Of a stretch of 64,000 nt of DNA, positions 21,902-34,385 are shown one piece after another. Numbering within the stretch: the first letter of the stretch is position 1; each line of letters starts with the position of its first letter. Both the position numbers and the translations under genes were made by a program. The DNA is taken from NCBI GenBank assembly GCA_021399435.1, contig JAJTUP010000071.1, positions 243,379 through 307,378 of the forward strand, given 5' to 3'. Under the pieces are notes generated by a model, which worked only from the letters and a program-made list of their open reading frames with translations, searched no databases and was not told the origin of the DNA. The DNA is from Diaporthe sp. PMI_573. Taxonomy: Eukaryota > Ascomycota > Sordariomycetes > Diaporthales > Diaporthaceae.

Positions 21902-24900
21902 TCAGACTTCTCCCATATATGGAGAGATCAAGGGCCGTCCACTCTCCAACAAAGCCTCAATATACGCAGTAATCAACGGGTCCAAGCCAAGCTTTCCAGC
22001 ACGGACCAGCCAGTCCTCCATGTCAGCCTCATCGAACTTCCCACCGTAGACTTTCTCCAGGTGGGCGCGGAATTCGCTCATGGGCGACTTGATGCCACCA
22101 GAGTGGTGACGGAAATGAATTTCCGCCCCCCGCCGCCGAAGCAGTTCCGACGTGGGCAGTGCCAGCTCCAGGACCGCGGCGGTCATCTGGCCAATGATGA
22201 CATCGAGCGGCCCAAAGTCGAGATATCCCTCGGCCCGCTTCAGGCGCGGGGCGCACCGCATGGCCAGCGAGTACCGCAGGACACCGTTCATCGCGTCCGA
22301 GTTGGGAGCGTTCTCGCTGGCGAGCGTACAGGGGCGGTGCACTGCGACGGTGAGCGATGAGGACGCCGTGGTGGCCTGGCGCAGCTCGGCGACGAGGTTC
22401 TCGAGGAACACCTCGCCGGCCCACTTGCTGGCCGTGTATCCGTCGCTGCCATCGGCAGCAGGGGAGAACCCCCTCAAGGAGCCCGGCCTGGGGGACGGGT
22501 TGCCCGAGAGGAGCACGGCGCGGCTGCTGGAGAGGAAGAGGATCGGGACGGAGCGGCGCAGGGCCAGGGATGCGAGGGTGTGCAGGGAGTGCAGGTTGGG
22601 CGTGCGCAGGGAGTCGAAGTGGTTGAGGCAGTGGCCGTTTGCGCCCGCGTGGACCACGACGTTGACATTCTGCTCGAGGGTCTTGTGCTCCGCGGGCGTG
22701 AGGCCGAGCGTGGGCGAGAGCAGGCTGCCCGTGTAGGAGGCGACCTTGGCGTGCTGGGGGAGCTTGGCCTGTTCGTCGCCGGGGACGGCGATGCAGTGCA
22801 CCTTGCTCACTGATGGTGATTGCAGCAGCGAGTTCAGGAGGTGTCCGCCGAGGAAGGAAGTTGCGCCCGTCAGCAGGACTTGGATGCCCTCGCCCTCACT
22901 TGGGATGTCCCTGCTGTCAGCCTGAGTCTCGAACAAACCCTGTGACTGGAGTTGTCGTATCTGGTCCTGCAGCCAGGCTGGCACTGCTGCCTCGGCTGCC
23001 CAGTCTATCACCTTCTCATCCTGACCGCCCGAGGCAGACGTCCTATCAAAGACGCAGTGGGTCATGGCTCGCAGCGTGGTGGCCTCGTACAGTTGTTTGG
23101 TACTGACTGCCACCCCTGTGGTCTCCCGGATGGCTTTCTGAAGCTTCATGAGCGAGAGCGAGTTGCCGCCGCACAGGAAGAAATCCGAAGACGGCCCGAG
23201 GCGCTTGTCACCAAGCGTGGGAAGCACACGCTCCCAGAGGAGACGCAGCTCACCCTCGCGGACGGTCATCTTCTCGGTGGTCTCGGGCACTCCCTGGCCG
23301 TCCTTCACTCCTGGGAGTGGCAGAGCGGCAATCGCTTTCCGATCCACCTTGCCGTTGGACGTCGTTGGCATCGTGTCCAAGATGGAGATGGAAGCCGGGA
23401 TAAAAGCCTGCGGCAGCTTTGTACGGGCAAGCACCCGAGCCAGATCGGACTCGTCCAAAGTGGTGTCGGCGCTGGACAGAGTGGCGTGGGCGACCAGTAC
23501 ATGACCGCGGAGGGTGACGACTGCAGACGCCAGTGCGCCCTCCGAAGCCCGGATCAGCGCCGACTCGACCTCTTGCAGCTCTATCCGCTGCCCTCTGAGC
23601 TTGATCTGGGTGTCGCCGTCTAGTCGTCCGAGACACAACAATGTCCCGTCGGAGAGGAGCCGTCCCTTGTCGCCAGTCTTGTACATGACCCCGCGACTGT
23701 TGGGCCTCCCCGCCGTGATATCCGTGACAAACTTGGCCGTTGTCTGGTCGGGATGGTTCAGATAGCCCAGAGCGATACCTGAGCCGCCGATGCAGATCTC
23801 ACCGGTATACCCGACGGGTACGGGGTGGCCGGCAGCATCGACTATACAGACCGAGTAGTTTGGCAGCGCCTTCCCAACGGCGTACTGGCTCCACGTCCCC
23901 CCAGCCGAGAGGCACGAGTTTGTGTCGTCCTCCAACTGGATGCACTGGAACGTGGCCGCCGCCGTGATCTCAGTCGGCCCGTAGCAGTTGGTGAGGCACA
24001 AATGGGGGAGGCCGAGGCGATTCATATCGGTCTTGAGCTGACGAGGGATCTGCTCGCCACCCGAGAAGGCAAAACGCCAGGCGTCGTTCCTATGCAGCAC
24101 CTCGCCTGCCGAGTTGATCCAGACCAGGTACTCGGTTGGCGTTGCGATGGTGAACGACACGCCCTCACGCTGCATCAGCTTCGAAAGCTCGACTGGGTCG
24201 CGCCGTATGTCTCCCTGGGCGATGACGAGACGTCCGGCGTTGGCGAGCGCCGAGAATATCTGGATCAGGGACATGTCAAAGCCTAGGGAGCTCTGCTGGA
24301 GGACACATTCCTGCTGAAGCCCCATCTGGTGGGTCTTGAGTGCGACATGGTTGACGAAGTTGGCCTGCGTAAGGATGATTCCCTTGGGAGTGCCTGTCGA
24401 CCCGCTGGTGAATAGTAGAACCGCTGGCGACTCTGGCTCGGCTGCGAGCGGTACTGATTCTATATCGTGGTCGTTATCAAGGGAATGCACCCGGACTGGG
24501 AGGATTGCGGGAAAGGACTGGAGTAGTTCTTTCACACGCTGCTCTGTTTGCAAATGACAGAGCATGACTGCTGGTTCACACTCCCGCACGATGGCTTCGT
24601 GGCGGGAGGCGGGAAGACTTGTGTCCAGAGGGACGTAAACACCTCCAACGTGGAGGACGGCGAGCATGGAAACGACGCCATCTATTGACGGCTCGCAGAG
24701 AACGGCAACTCGTTTTCCTGACCCCCCAGCAATTGCAATTTCCCTGGCTACTTGGTTGACCCTAGCCGCCATTTGGGCATACGAGAGCTCCCCGCTGGCG
24801 TCCGTGATGGCCTTTTGCGTCGGGTACAAGGCCGAGATATCTTGAACACGACGGGATAGTGTTGCCGGCCAGCCAAAGTCCATCTCAGGGCCCTTGCCCA

Positions 24901-27900
24901 GCTGTAGAGCATGACTTACCTGGGCAGCGTCGTGGAGCAAGAGGTCACCCACTGACACCTGTGGATCACGAGAAACAGCATCCAGCAGACCAAGATAAGT
25001 GTCCAATAGCATACGACTTGCGTCCTGGCTATACAAGTCCGCCAGGCAGAAGAGCTGGACCAAGCACCCGCCGCCCTGCGTCTCGATGAAGCCAAGGCTG
25101 ACGTCGTACGGGTTCTCCGCCTCCTTGGCCTCCCTCGTAGATAGCTGCATGCGGCACTCGTCGCCCAGCGGTAGGTTCCACATGTCCATGCCCCCGACTG
25201 CGGCCCGGTAGTTGATAGCGGCCTGGAAGAGTGGGTTTGTGCCGGCCGCCCGGGGCACCTTGGTCTGGTCGAGGATGCGGTCGAAGGGTACCCCGCCGCG
25301 CGCAAAGACCTCCATGGCCTTGCGCGACGCGCCCACTGCGACCTCTGCGAACGTGGACCTGCTCGAGACGCTGCTCCGCAGCGGGAGCATGTTGACGAAG
25401 CAGCCTACCGTCTGGGTGAAGCGCTCGTCCCTGCGGTTGGCGTCGACGACGCCGATGCAGACATCTTCTATGTTGGCCATGCGGGCTAAGAGGACTTGGA
25501 AGAGAGCGAGGTGTAGGTGGAAGGGGCTTATGCGCAGTCTTTTGCACATCTCCTGTTGCGTCGCGATCCGTGCCGGACTCAGCTCACGATCCAAGTAATG
25601 GCTGCCGCTGTCTTTGTGTGGCTCCGAATTCAGCAGGGCTGACCGGTCAAGGCCGCGAGCCATGGGCAGAAGTGGCAACGTCTCAGGCAGGGTCTCAAAC
25701 TCAGCTTGCCAGAAGGCGAGGTGATCGTCCAGCACACCGGTGCTTTCCTCCGCGCTCTGGTGTATGGAGTAGTCAACATATGAGACCCCGTCCAGATTGT
25801 CCAGCGGCTGCAGACGGTAGGCCCGGTCCAGATCGCGGAGGAACAGCGCCAGGCTCCAGCCGTCCATGAGGATGTGGTGGTAGCCGAGGACGATATCGTT
25901 CTGGGTGGCAGACCGGCCGAGCACGGCTATCGCCATCGTCTCTCCCTTCTCGAGGTCCCACACGCGCGTCTTGAACCGTGTCAGCGTCTCCTGGAGGATC
26001 GTGTCGTCGGCCCCGTCAATGTGTGTCAGCTCGAAGGCCGACGTGGCCATAACGCCCTGCATAGGGTGGGCGTCCTCGAGCCGGGAGAAAAAGCAGGTCC
26101 GCAGGCAGTCGTGGTTGTTCACTACCAGCTGCAGCGCACGTCTCAGCCGGGCCATGCTGACGGGGCCTTGGACGCGGTAGTGAAAGGCCGTGTTGTACGC
26201 CGCTGGATCTTCGAGGTGCTTGGACACGAACCAGATTCGTGATTGGGCCGCGGACATTGGTGCTTCGCGGACGACGACGACTGGCGCGTCCTTGCCTTTC
26301 TTGTCAACAATTTCCCTATCAGTTCCGTTTCCATTTTCCTCTTCGCACCCAGATTTCTCAGAGCTTAGGTCCCCGCCGCACACAGAGCCAGTCGCTGACG
26401 TGATGGTGGACTCTGGAGTCCTCGAGCCAGATAACGGTGTGGCGGCAGAGAATGGCGTGGAAACGCCACTCATATCGCCAAGTCTAGTACTGTTCTTCGC
26501 ATTGAAGTAACTACTATTCGATGGCAACGAGTTTGGCAGGACACCAGCGCTTGTGAGAGCAGGCGATACTGGAGTGTGAGCTGCGGGAACTGGACGGGAG
26601 ACAACCGGATTAGGTGCAGGTGCAGGTGCAGGTGCAGGAGTAGCAAGTTGTTGTGGCTTCTTCACCTCGGTCACTTTTCCTGCCGCGGGCGCTGGCTCGT
26701 TCGCCTTGGCCTCCATGCGGTCCGCCAGGATCTTCTTGGTCGCCTGGACAGAGATCTGCAACACGGTATCGCCGCCCAGGATCTTGACCACGGGCACCTC
26801 GGTGTCAAGCTCCTTGAGGAACCAGGTGCGGATCTCGACGGCAACAAGAGAGTCAATACCGAGGTCTATAATGGGCCGCTCGAGGTCCTCCTGTACAGAA
26901 TCGGCAGGCAGTTGCAGGATATTCTCGAGCTTCGTTGCGAAAGCTGCTACTACTACTGCTGTGGCCTCGTTCTCGGTTTTGGCGTTGTAGACTTTCTCTC
27001 GAACGTTGCTGCCAGAACCGTGACCTGGCAGCTGCTGCTCAGACGAGGAGAGCACGCTGTATGGTTCCAGAGACATGAGCTGCGGGTTTGACACCCACAG
27101 GGCCTTGCTCTTCTGGCTGGACTGCATTGGCTGGGTCGCTGGCTCCAGGCCCATTGTGATATCGTGACTCCCCAGACTGGCTTCCTCCTCTGAGTGTGGC
27201 CGAGGCTTACCCGCTCGGATGGCTTGCCCAAAGGCATCTTGAACGTCTGTCTCGGAGAGAGGGATGAAACGCATGCTGCGGAAATGATCCTCGAGCAGGC
27301 GGTATCTGTCGGAGCGGGTGACATAGCCGGTATCAGCGACCCACCCAATATGGACGACAGATGCCGCCAGCCCTCGCGAGCGGCGCGACTCTACGATCGC
27401 GGCCATAAACAGATTCGCAGCGTGGTAGTTGGCCTGGCCGACATTTCCAACGGTGCTCGCCGTTGAGGACGTGAGGATAAAGAAGTCAAGCGGGGACTCG
27501 CTGGCGTCGCTGAATATGTCGCTGAGGATCTCGGTGCCAACTACTTTTGCATCTAGGGTGCCATTCAACTCTTGGGCAGTCATATCCAGGAACAACTTGT
27601 CGTGGAGCACCATGGAGAAGTTGCACACTCCAGCAATGGGCGGCATGGTCCTTCGCACCGTGTTGACCACCCCGATGACCTGGTCACGCCGTGTGACATC
27701 CATAGCCATTGCGTAGACAGACGCCCCGGTACGACGGGCGTGTTGTTGTAGACCTGTGTCGAGTTTCGCGCTCCGGCTGGTGATTACAATGTGCTTGGCA
27801 CCATGGTCTATCATCCACTTGCTGATAGAAAGCCCCAGACCACCTGAACCGCCAACTATCATATATGTGCGGTCTGGCCGCAACAATCCGAGTGGATCAA

Positions 27901-30900
27901 GAGGCTGCACAGTTAGGGGAAGGGCTTCTCGCTGGCGCCAGTCTGTTATGTATCGTATGCGGGAAAGGTTGAACGAGTCTGCGCCAGGCAGATTAGCCGC
28001 GGCTATGATATCGCACCGTGGCTGAGAGATTTCATCGAGGTTTTTCATCTCCGATGGGGATGGGATCGTTAGAGGGGCATCCGTCTTCAGCAGTTCCCGC
28101 AGCAGCTCGGAGTCTAATCTCCACATCTGACAGGACGGTGGTAGACAGGCCTTGAGTTGCTCACTGCCAGGTGTCTCATGCGCCGGATCTGAGCAATCGG
28201 CAAAGAGGTCAATGTCCTGAGGCACAAGGTGCTTTGCCATTCGTCTCGACATATTTGGGTGAACCCGTGTCCAGTTTTGAGGGATGTCACGGCCAGGCCG
28301 GGAAGAGACACAGTAGAGGGTCTTTCCAATATCCCCGAGTTCTGCTTCAAGCTGTGTTGCCAACTCCATCTCCGGATCGAGCAACAGCAGAGTTCGGGCA
28401 TTGGTCACACTTGCTCGGGTGATCAGGGAACGGCGCAGGAAGTGGTCAGCTAGAGCCTCCAAGCAACCTGGCACACAAAACGAAGATTCAAGAGCTGCCA
28501 CATCCTTGGGATTCAAGAGCAGGCTTGAGGAGTTTGTGTGGGAAATGGCAATGACCGCGCCGCCTCGTTCTTCTTGGCCACACATCAAATATAGAGGTTG
28601 GCCCTGCTGGCATGGGATATGGAGGGAATATTGTGCCTGGACCTGAACCAGGTCTCCAGACTTATTTCGATCGAGAAGTCCCGTCCCGACAGCCTGCAGC
28701 ACCATCCTCGACGACCCATTTGCAACAGCAGCACGAACAGCGACATTGGTCGCGTCAGTGGTCCTGACGATCGTCCGCGTCTTGGCGTTGTACCGCTCAT
28801 CCAAGTCCGTATCAGGCATGACACGAGGGATCCTGACAACCCCGCTGGCCAGCATCTCGGACTCGGGCTCGATGGCCCACAGAACTAGGTCCGACTTGTC
28901 GTGTTCTTTCAGCTGGTCCATGTGGCGCAGACGCAGCAGGCTCTCAACGCAGTGCTGGGCGCCCAGGGCGGGCGTCAACCCAGGTTCGAGCCCGAGCACC
29001 TGCATTTTGAGGTGAGGCAGTTCCATGGCGGCCACGCGGGATATGCCGCGGATCATGCCTGCGCGCGGGGTGCCAGTGGTCACCCAGAGCAGGTTCTTGG
29101 CCGATATTAGGAGCTGCTGAAACTTGGTCAATCGGTCCGCTTCCATGGGCAACCTTGCGAAAAGGGGCTCATCTATATCGTGGAGGCACAAGACGTCCAT
29201 TCCCGGGGTAAGGTGTGAGTCTTGCAGCCCATCGATACTCGGTACGGCGCGCACTTGGGGCCGCCATGTCAGGGGAAGGATCTCGTCGATCTCGTCTATG
29301 ACCTTGCTGCTTCCGAGGCAACGGCCCCCAATGACCAAAAGGGGTGTTGTGGGAGCTGGCAGCTCCGAGAAAAACGCAAGGGGCTTAAGAAGACGAAGTA
29401 CGTTATCGTCATTGGCCCGGCTTACGCTGCACGAGGTTATATGCTTGGTCTCGTCACCATTATCGTAGAATATGGTATCGATACCCGAGAAGCCCGCGCG
29501 GCGCAGATTCCTGTGCCACTCTCCTGGTGAAATCGTTCGGCCCGTTTGGTCGTCTCCCCTTGGTACCAACCCAGACAGACTGGTGGATAAGAACCTGCTG
29601 ATGATACTATCGTGAGCGGTTATCTCCGAAAGCAAAAGGTAGCCGCCTGGACGCAGCAACTCCCGGGTGTTTCGTAGTGTGCTCTCCAGGTCATGGGTGG
29701 CAGAGAGGACATTAGACGCGATGATGACATCGTATGAGTTCAAGCTAAACCCCTGAGCATGGACATCCTCCTCAATGTCCAACTTCTTGTATACGATCCT
29801 CTCGAACCCTGAGAGCTTCGCGGCTGCGTTGGAGAAGTCACTGGAAGAGGCGTCCGTGTATGTGTAAGAGTCGTACAAATTGTCTACTGCACTGAGGATG
29901 CTCCATGCAGTGCTTCCCGTGCCGGCGCCAATTTCCAAGATGGAGCAACGTGGGAACTTGAAGGTGATTTGCTTCAGCAGTTGTGCAATCGCATGATCGG
30001 TGGCCACCGAAGCTGAGGGCGAGTACTGCTTCAGCAGGTCGCCGTCCTGGCTGATGACTTCCTGCTGCTGCATCTGGCCCCGGACTACCTGGGTCAGGGC
30101 GCCGCCAACAGCCTGTACGAGCTTCAGCTCGACACAGTCTGGGTCAGGATGTTGCTGGATTAAAGTCGCCAGGACCTCCTGTTGCTCATCATCCGCGACC
30201 CAGCCAGAGCTGCCCAGGAGCTTGACGTTACCCTGACGCACAGCCAGGACATGATCATCAAAAGCCTTTAGCATTTGTTGGTATCGAGGCTGAAGTGTAT
30301 TCCGCTCCTCTGGCCTCACCTCAGCCAGAACACGCCGCATGTAGAAAAGAGCTAGCCGCTCGATTGTCACGTTGGCTTGCAACGCACGAGCGTCTACAAG
30401 TGGGTCGCGCGGCGGAAGAACCAAACCCACGGACGCGTCATGGCTGTGCACCGTCTTCAAAAAGACACGCTTGTCTGTAGATGCGTCCTGACCACCTGCC
30501 GACCTTGTAGACAGGCCCTCCACCTGGACGAATGCTTGTCCCGACTTGACGTCGTACACGTTTATGTCGCCGTCTAGCTTCGTTCCCGTAGCCGAGACAA
30601 CCCAGGCGTCAAAGTTGCATGCCGTTGCTTCGTTGTCGTGCAGGACTGCAACACCCGGATCGACGACGACTCGGTCTATGTGAGAGGGCAGTAGAGCTGA
30701 CTTGAGCTTCTGGCTTGACGGGTGAGTATGGGCAATGAAAAGGGACTGGAAGGCAACGTCGAGAACGGCCGGATGCAAGATATACTGGGCGTCCAGTGAC
30801 TTGCTGGGCCAGACACCTGTCGCTGCAGCGTAGTCGAGGCAGCGGTGACTTTCAGTGATTGCATTGAAGGCGCCAGTGTAGTTGAGACCAACCCCGCGGA

Positions 30901-33900
30901 ACATGTCATAGATCGGCTGGCTCTCGATATGGACGATATTGTCAGGGACCGGCTCCCGAGGTGGCAGGACGGTGCCAGAGGCCTCGCCGAGCTGGATGGC
31001 CAGCGCGCCACTGCACGTGTGGATCATTGCTCCGGTGGACTCGTTCTGGCAGACATAATACGAGAAGTTTGCCCGTATAACCCCCCGCGCCTTGTCAGAC
31101 CCCGTCTCAGTGAGGACCTGAACCGTGAACAACGTCTCCACCCCGTTCTTGTCAGGCACCACGACCGGCCGGAGGATATCGATGTCCTCGACCGAAAGCT
31201 GCCGGATGGTGGGCCTCCCACTCGCGCCCGCACCTGCACCTGCAGCAACAAGCGACTGGGCCGCCTGCGCCGCTATGGATACGTACGCGGCCGCGGGGAG
31301 CAGCACCTCCTGCAGGACCTCGTGGCCGCGCAGCCACGGCATCTCGCCCAGGCGGAGCACGTTGCGCCACCGCATCTCGCGGTCGTTGTCGTCCGGGACC
31401 CGGCGGCCCAGCAGCTCGTGGCCCCGGTCGCGGCCGGTGCGGAACCGCATGGAGCTGCGCGACTCCCTCCAAAATACCTGGTCGTGGTCCCAGGAGTAAG
31501 GGGGCAGGTCCTTGGGGATCCTGGGCACCGTCGGCGGCGAGGTGGTCGACTCCTCGTAGAAGCTGTTGCGGTAGCCCGCGAAATCGACGTGGGACGGCCC
31601 CAGCTGCGCCCAGACCTGTCCGACGGCAGCCTGGAAGGCCTCGATGTCACTATTGTTGCGCTTCAGTAGTCCGGAGTATCGTGGTACTGCTCCGTATGCC
31701 GCTTTCAGCGTCTGTTCGGTCGGGCCCTTCAACGCCGGATGTGGGCCAACCTCGATGGCGACATCGTACGGACCGCCGTGCCAGATGGACGACTCGACGG
31801 CTTGCGAGAACTTGACCGTCTGGACCATGTTGGCTACCCAATATGGGCCCCTCAGTGAGGTCAAGTCTCCGCTGGGCTTGAGGAGACGTGTGTCGCCGCG
31901 CACGCTTGAATTCCACACACAGCCGCCTGGCTTGGGTGGGGTGACTTTAATATCACAGGCCAATAGTGACTGCAGGTACTGGTCTGAACAAGCATGCATG
32001 TGGTGGGAGTGATAGGCAGTGTCTACCTGGAGCTGTCGTGCAAACGTATTATCCAGGTCAAGCTGCTTCTTTGCCTCAACAACCGCGTCCAGGTCGCCGG
32101 ACAGGGTGCAGCTCTGCGGGCCATTGCTGGCGGCGACGGTGAGGCGGCCCTCGAAGGATGGCTGGCGACAGAACTGCGAGGCTGCCTCCATGGACAGCCC
32201 AACAGCAATCATACCACCTTTCTGCCCCTGGGCTCCCCGCGCCAGGTGCGCATAGAAGCCGCGGTAAAATGAGATCTGCATGGCAGCCTTGAGGTTGATT
32301 ATACCGGTGGCGTATGTGGCGGCAATCTCGCCCGATGAGTGGCCCACCGCGGCGTCAAGCTTGATCCCACACGCGGCAAGCATGTCGACCAGCCCGATCT
32401 GCACCGCCGTGCAGAGAGGCTGCGACAAGGCCGCCTCGGATATCCGCGACTCGGGAGCGTCCTTGACGAGCTCGTCCACGAGCGACCACTCGGGCGCATG
32501 GCCCGGGAGAAGGTCGTTCTTCAAGACGGCCTCGCAGGCCTCGAGGCTCCGGCGGAAGAGTGGTGATTTACGCAACAGCTCGCGGCCCATGGCGGCCCAC
32601 TGCGCACCCTGGCCGGTAAAGATGCCCAGCGTGCCTGGTGCCTCTTTCGGGTTGACCAGGCGCGGGACAGAGCCGATCTCACCCTTGGCCGCCTTGGCAT
32701 GGCTGGCGACGAACTTGGCCATGGAGTCCAAGATATCCTGTCTCGATGCGCCGGCGAAGGCGGCCCTCACGCGGTGAGTGGACCGCCTCGTCTGCAGCAC
32801 CCAGTTCAGGTCTCGCAGGTCTATGTCAGCATTTTTCTGCAGGTGGGCCAGGTGCCTCTGAACGTTTCGCAGCAGTGATGATCCCGAGTTTGCCGAGAAC
32901 AGCAGTGGGCCGACGACGCCGCCTGGCACGTCCGGAACCTGCGCAGGAGGAGGCGGCGGCGGCAGACTCTCGATGATTGCGTGGGCATTGGTGCCGCCGA
33001 AACCAAAGCTGTTGACGCTGGCTCGCATCGGGCTGCCTGCTGGCGGCTGAGGCCATGGCAGCGGGGATGTTGGGATCTGCAGAGCCCCGGGCCCATAGTA
33101 TTGGGCAATCTTCGGGTTGAGCTCGTGGAAATGCATGTTGGGTGGTATTGTCTTGTGCTTCAAGCAGAGAAGGACCTTGATAACGCCTGCTCACACTGTT
33201 AGTTCGGACCAGGGGAAGCCGCACAATGGCTGAAGCAAGGAGAAGAGAAAAAGACCACGAACCCGCTAGACCGGCGCACCCCTCCAAGTGGCCGATTATT
33301 GTTTTGATGGATCCGACGTGGATGGTCTGGGGCTCGACCTTGGCTTCACCACTTTTGCCGTCGCGGTAGAAAGCCTCATAGACAGCGCGCGCCTCCACCG
33401 GATCGCCCGCCTGGGTGCCGGTGCCATGGCACTCGAAATACTGCGGCGGGTCCCGCATCGGGTCCAGGCCTGCGCGGCGGTACGTCTGCCGTATAAGAGC
33501 CGCCTGCGCCGGTGCAAACGGCATCGTGATACCCGGGCTCTGTCCGTCCGAGTTCACTCCGGTGGCGCGGATGACGCCCTCGATGGAGTCGCCATCCCGG
33601 AGAGCCCGGCTGAGCGGCTTCAGCAGCAATGCCGCGATGCCTTCTCCACGCGCGTACCCGTTTGCCGTCTTGGCCCACATGCGGCTCTGAGAATCGGGGG
33701 ACAGCATGTGTAGCTTCGACTCGGCGATATAGGGAGTAGGTTCAAAGATCAAGTTGGTGCCCCCAACGATGGCCAGTTCGCTGTCCCCGTTGCGGAGGCC
33801 CTGGACGGCGTGATGAAGAGCTACTAGAGAGCTGGAGCAGGCTGTGTCGAGGGTCACGGATGGGCCCTTGAGATCGAAGACATACGAGACTCGGTTCGAC

Positions 33901-34385
33901 AGGATACTGTTGGCAGAGCCCGTGGCATTGTACTTTGGTAGTGTCTCGGTGTCACGAGCTTGAATGACCGCGTAGTCATTGGTCATGACCCCGACGTGCA
34001 CAGAGGTCAAAGAACCTCTGATTTTCTCGAGGGGTACACCGGCGCTCTCAAAAGCCTCATATGTCACCTCGAGCAGTTGTCGCTGTTGAGGGTCCATGCT
34101 CGCCGCATCTACCGGGCTGCTGCTGAAAAAGGCCGCATCGAAGACACGGCTGTCCTCTTCAAGAAGGTATGACTTTGGTTTTACATCTGTCGAACCGTGT
34201 GTCTCTCCGTCTGGGTGATAGAAACGCTCCAGGTTGAAGCGTTTTGGGTCGAAATTCCTTACAACATCACGCGGCTCCTGCAGCAGCTCCCATAGCTTGG
34301 ATGGGGAGCTGGAACCACCTGGGAATCTGCAAGCCGACCCAATGACCGCGATGGGTTCTTCTAGGCCTGGATGAGTCGACACCAT
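21902..34385 (-). CDS. Hybrid highly reducing PKS-NRPS megasynthase
   Basis: Two exons, 34385-33263 and 33186-21902, around a 76-nt intron; 4135 residues. Domains in order: KS (Cys183 in DTACSSS, His in ECHGTGTQ and GHLEGCAG), AT ([10 protein letters not shown]; Ser658 in GHSSGE), DH (His996 in [10 protein letters not shown], Asp1184 in [10 protein letters not shown]), cMT (LEIGAGTG, Glu1459), a region of about 500 residues with no NADPH-binding ER, KR (GGSGGLG from 2153, Tyr2295 in NYHAAN), ACP (Ser2487 in GIDSL), a Pro-Ala linker, C (HHILMDG, His2812), A (SGSTGTPKG about 3304, NCYGPTE about 3444), T (Ser3717 in GGNSL) and a terminal reductase-like R domain (TGATSFLG from about 3813; Tyr3958 in YTASK). 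All catalytic residues except ER appear present. It should build a C-methylated polyketide, join it to one amino acid and release it through R. Start and intron both give canonical KS sequence. Confidence 0.96.

Noticed and set aside
25874..27091. Several plus-strand frames of 100-170 codons inside 21.9-34.4 kb
   Set aside because: All are antisense shadows of the PKS-NRPS coding sequence.
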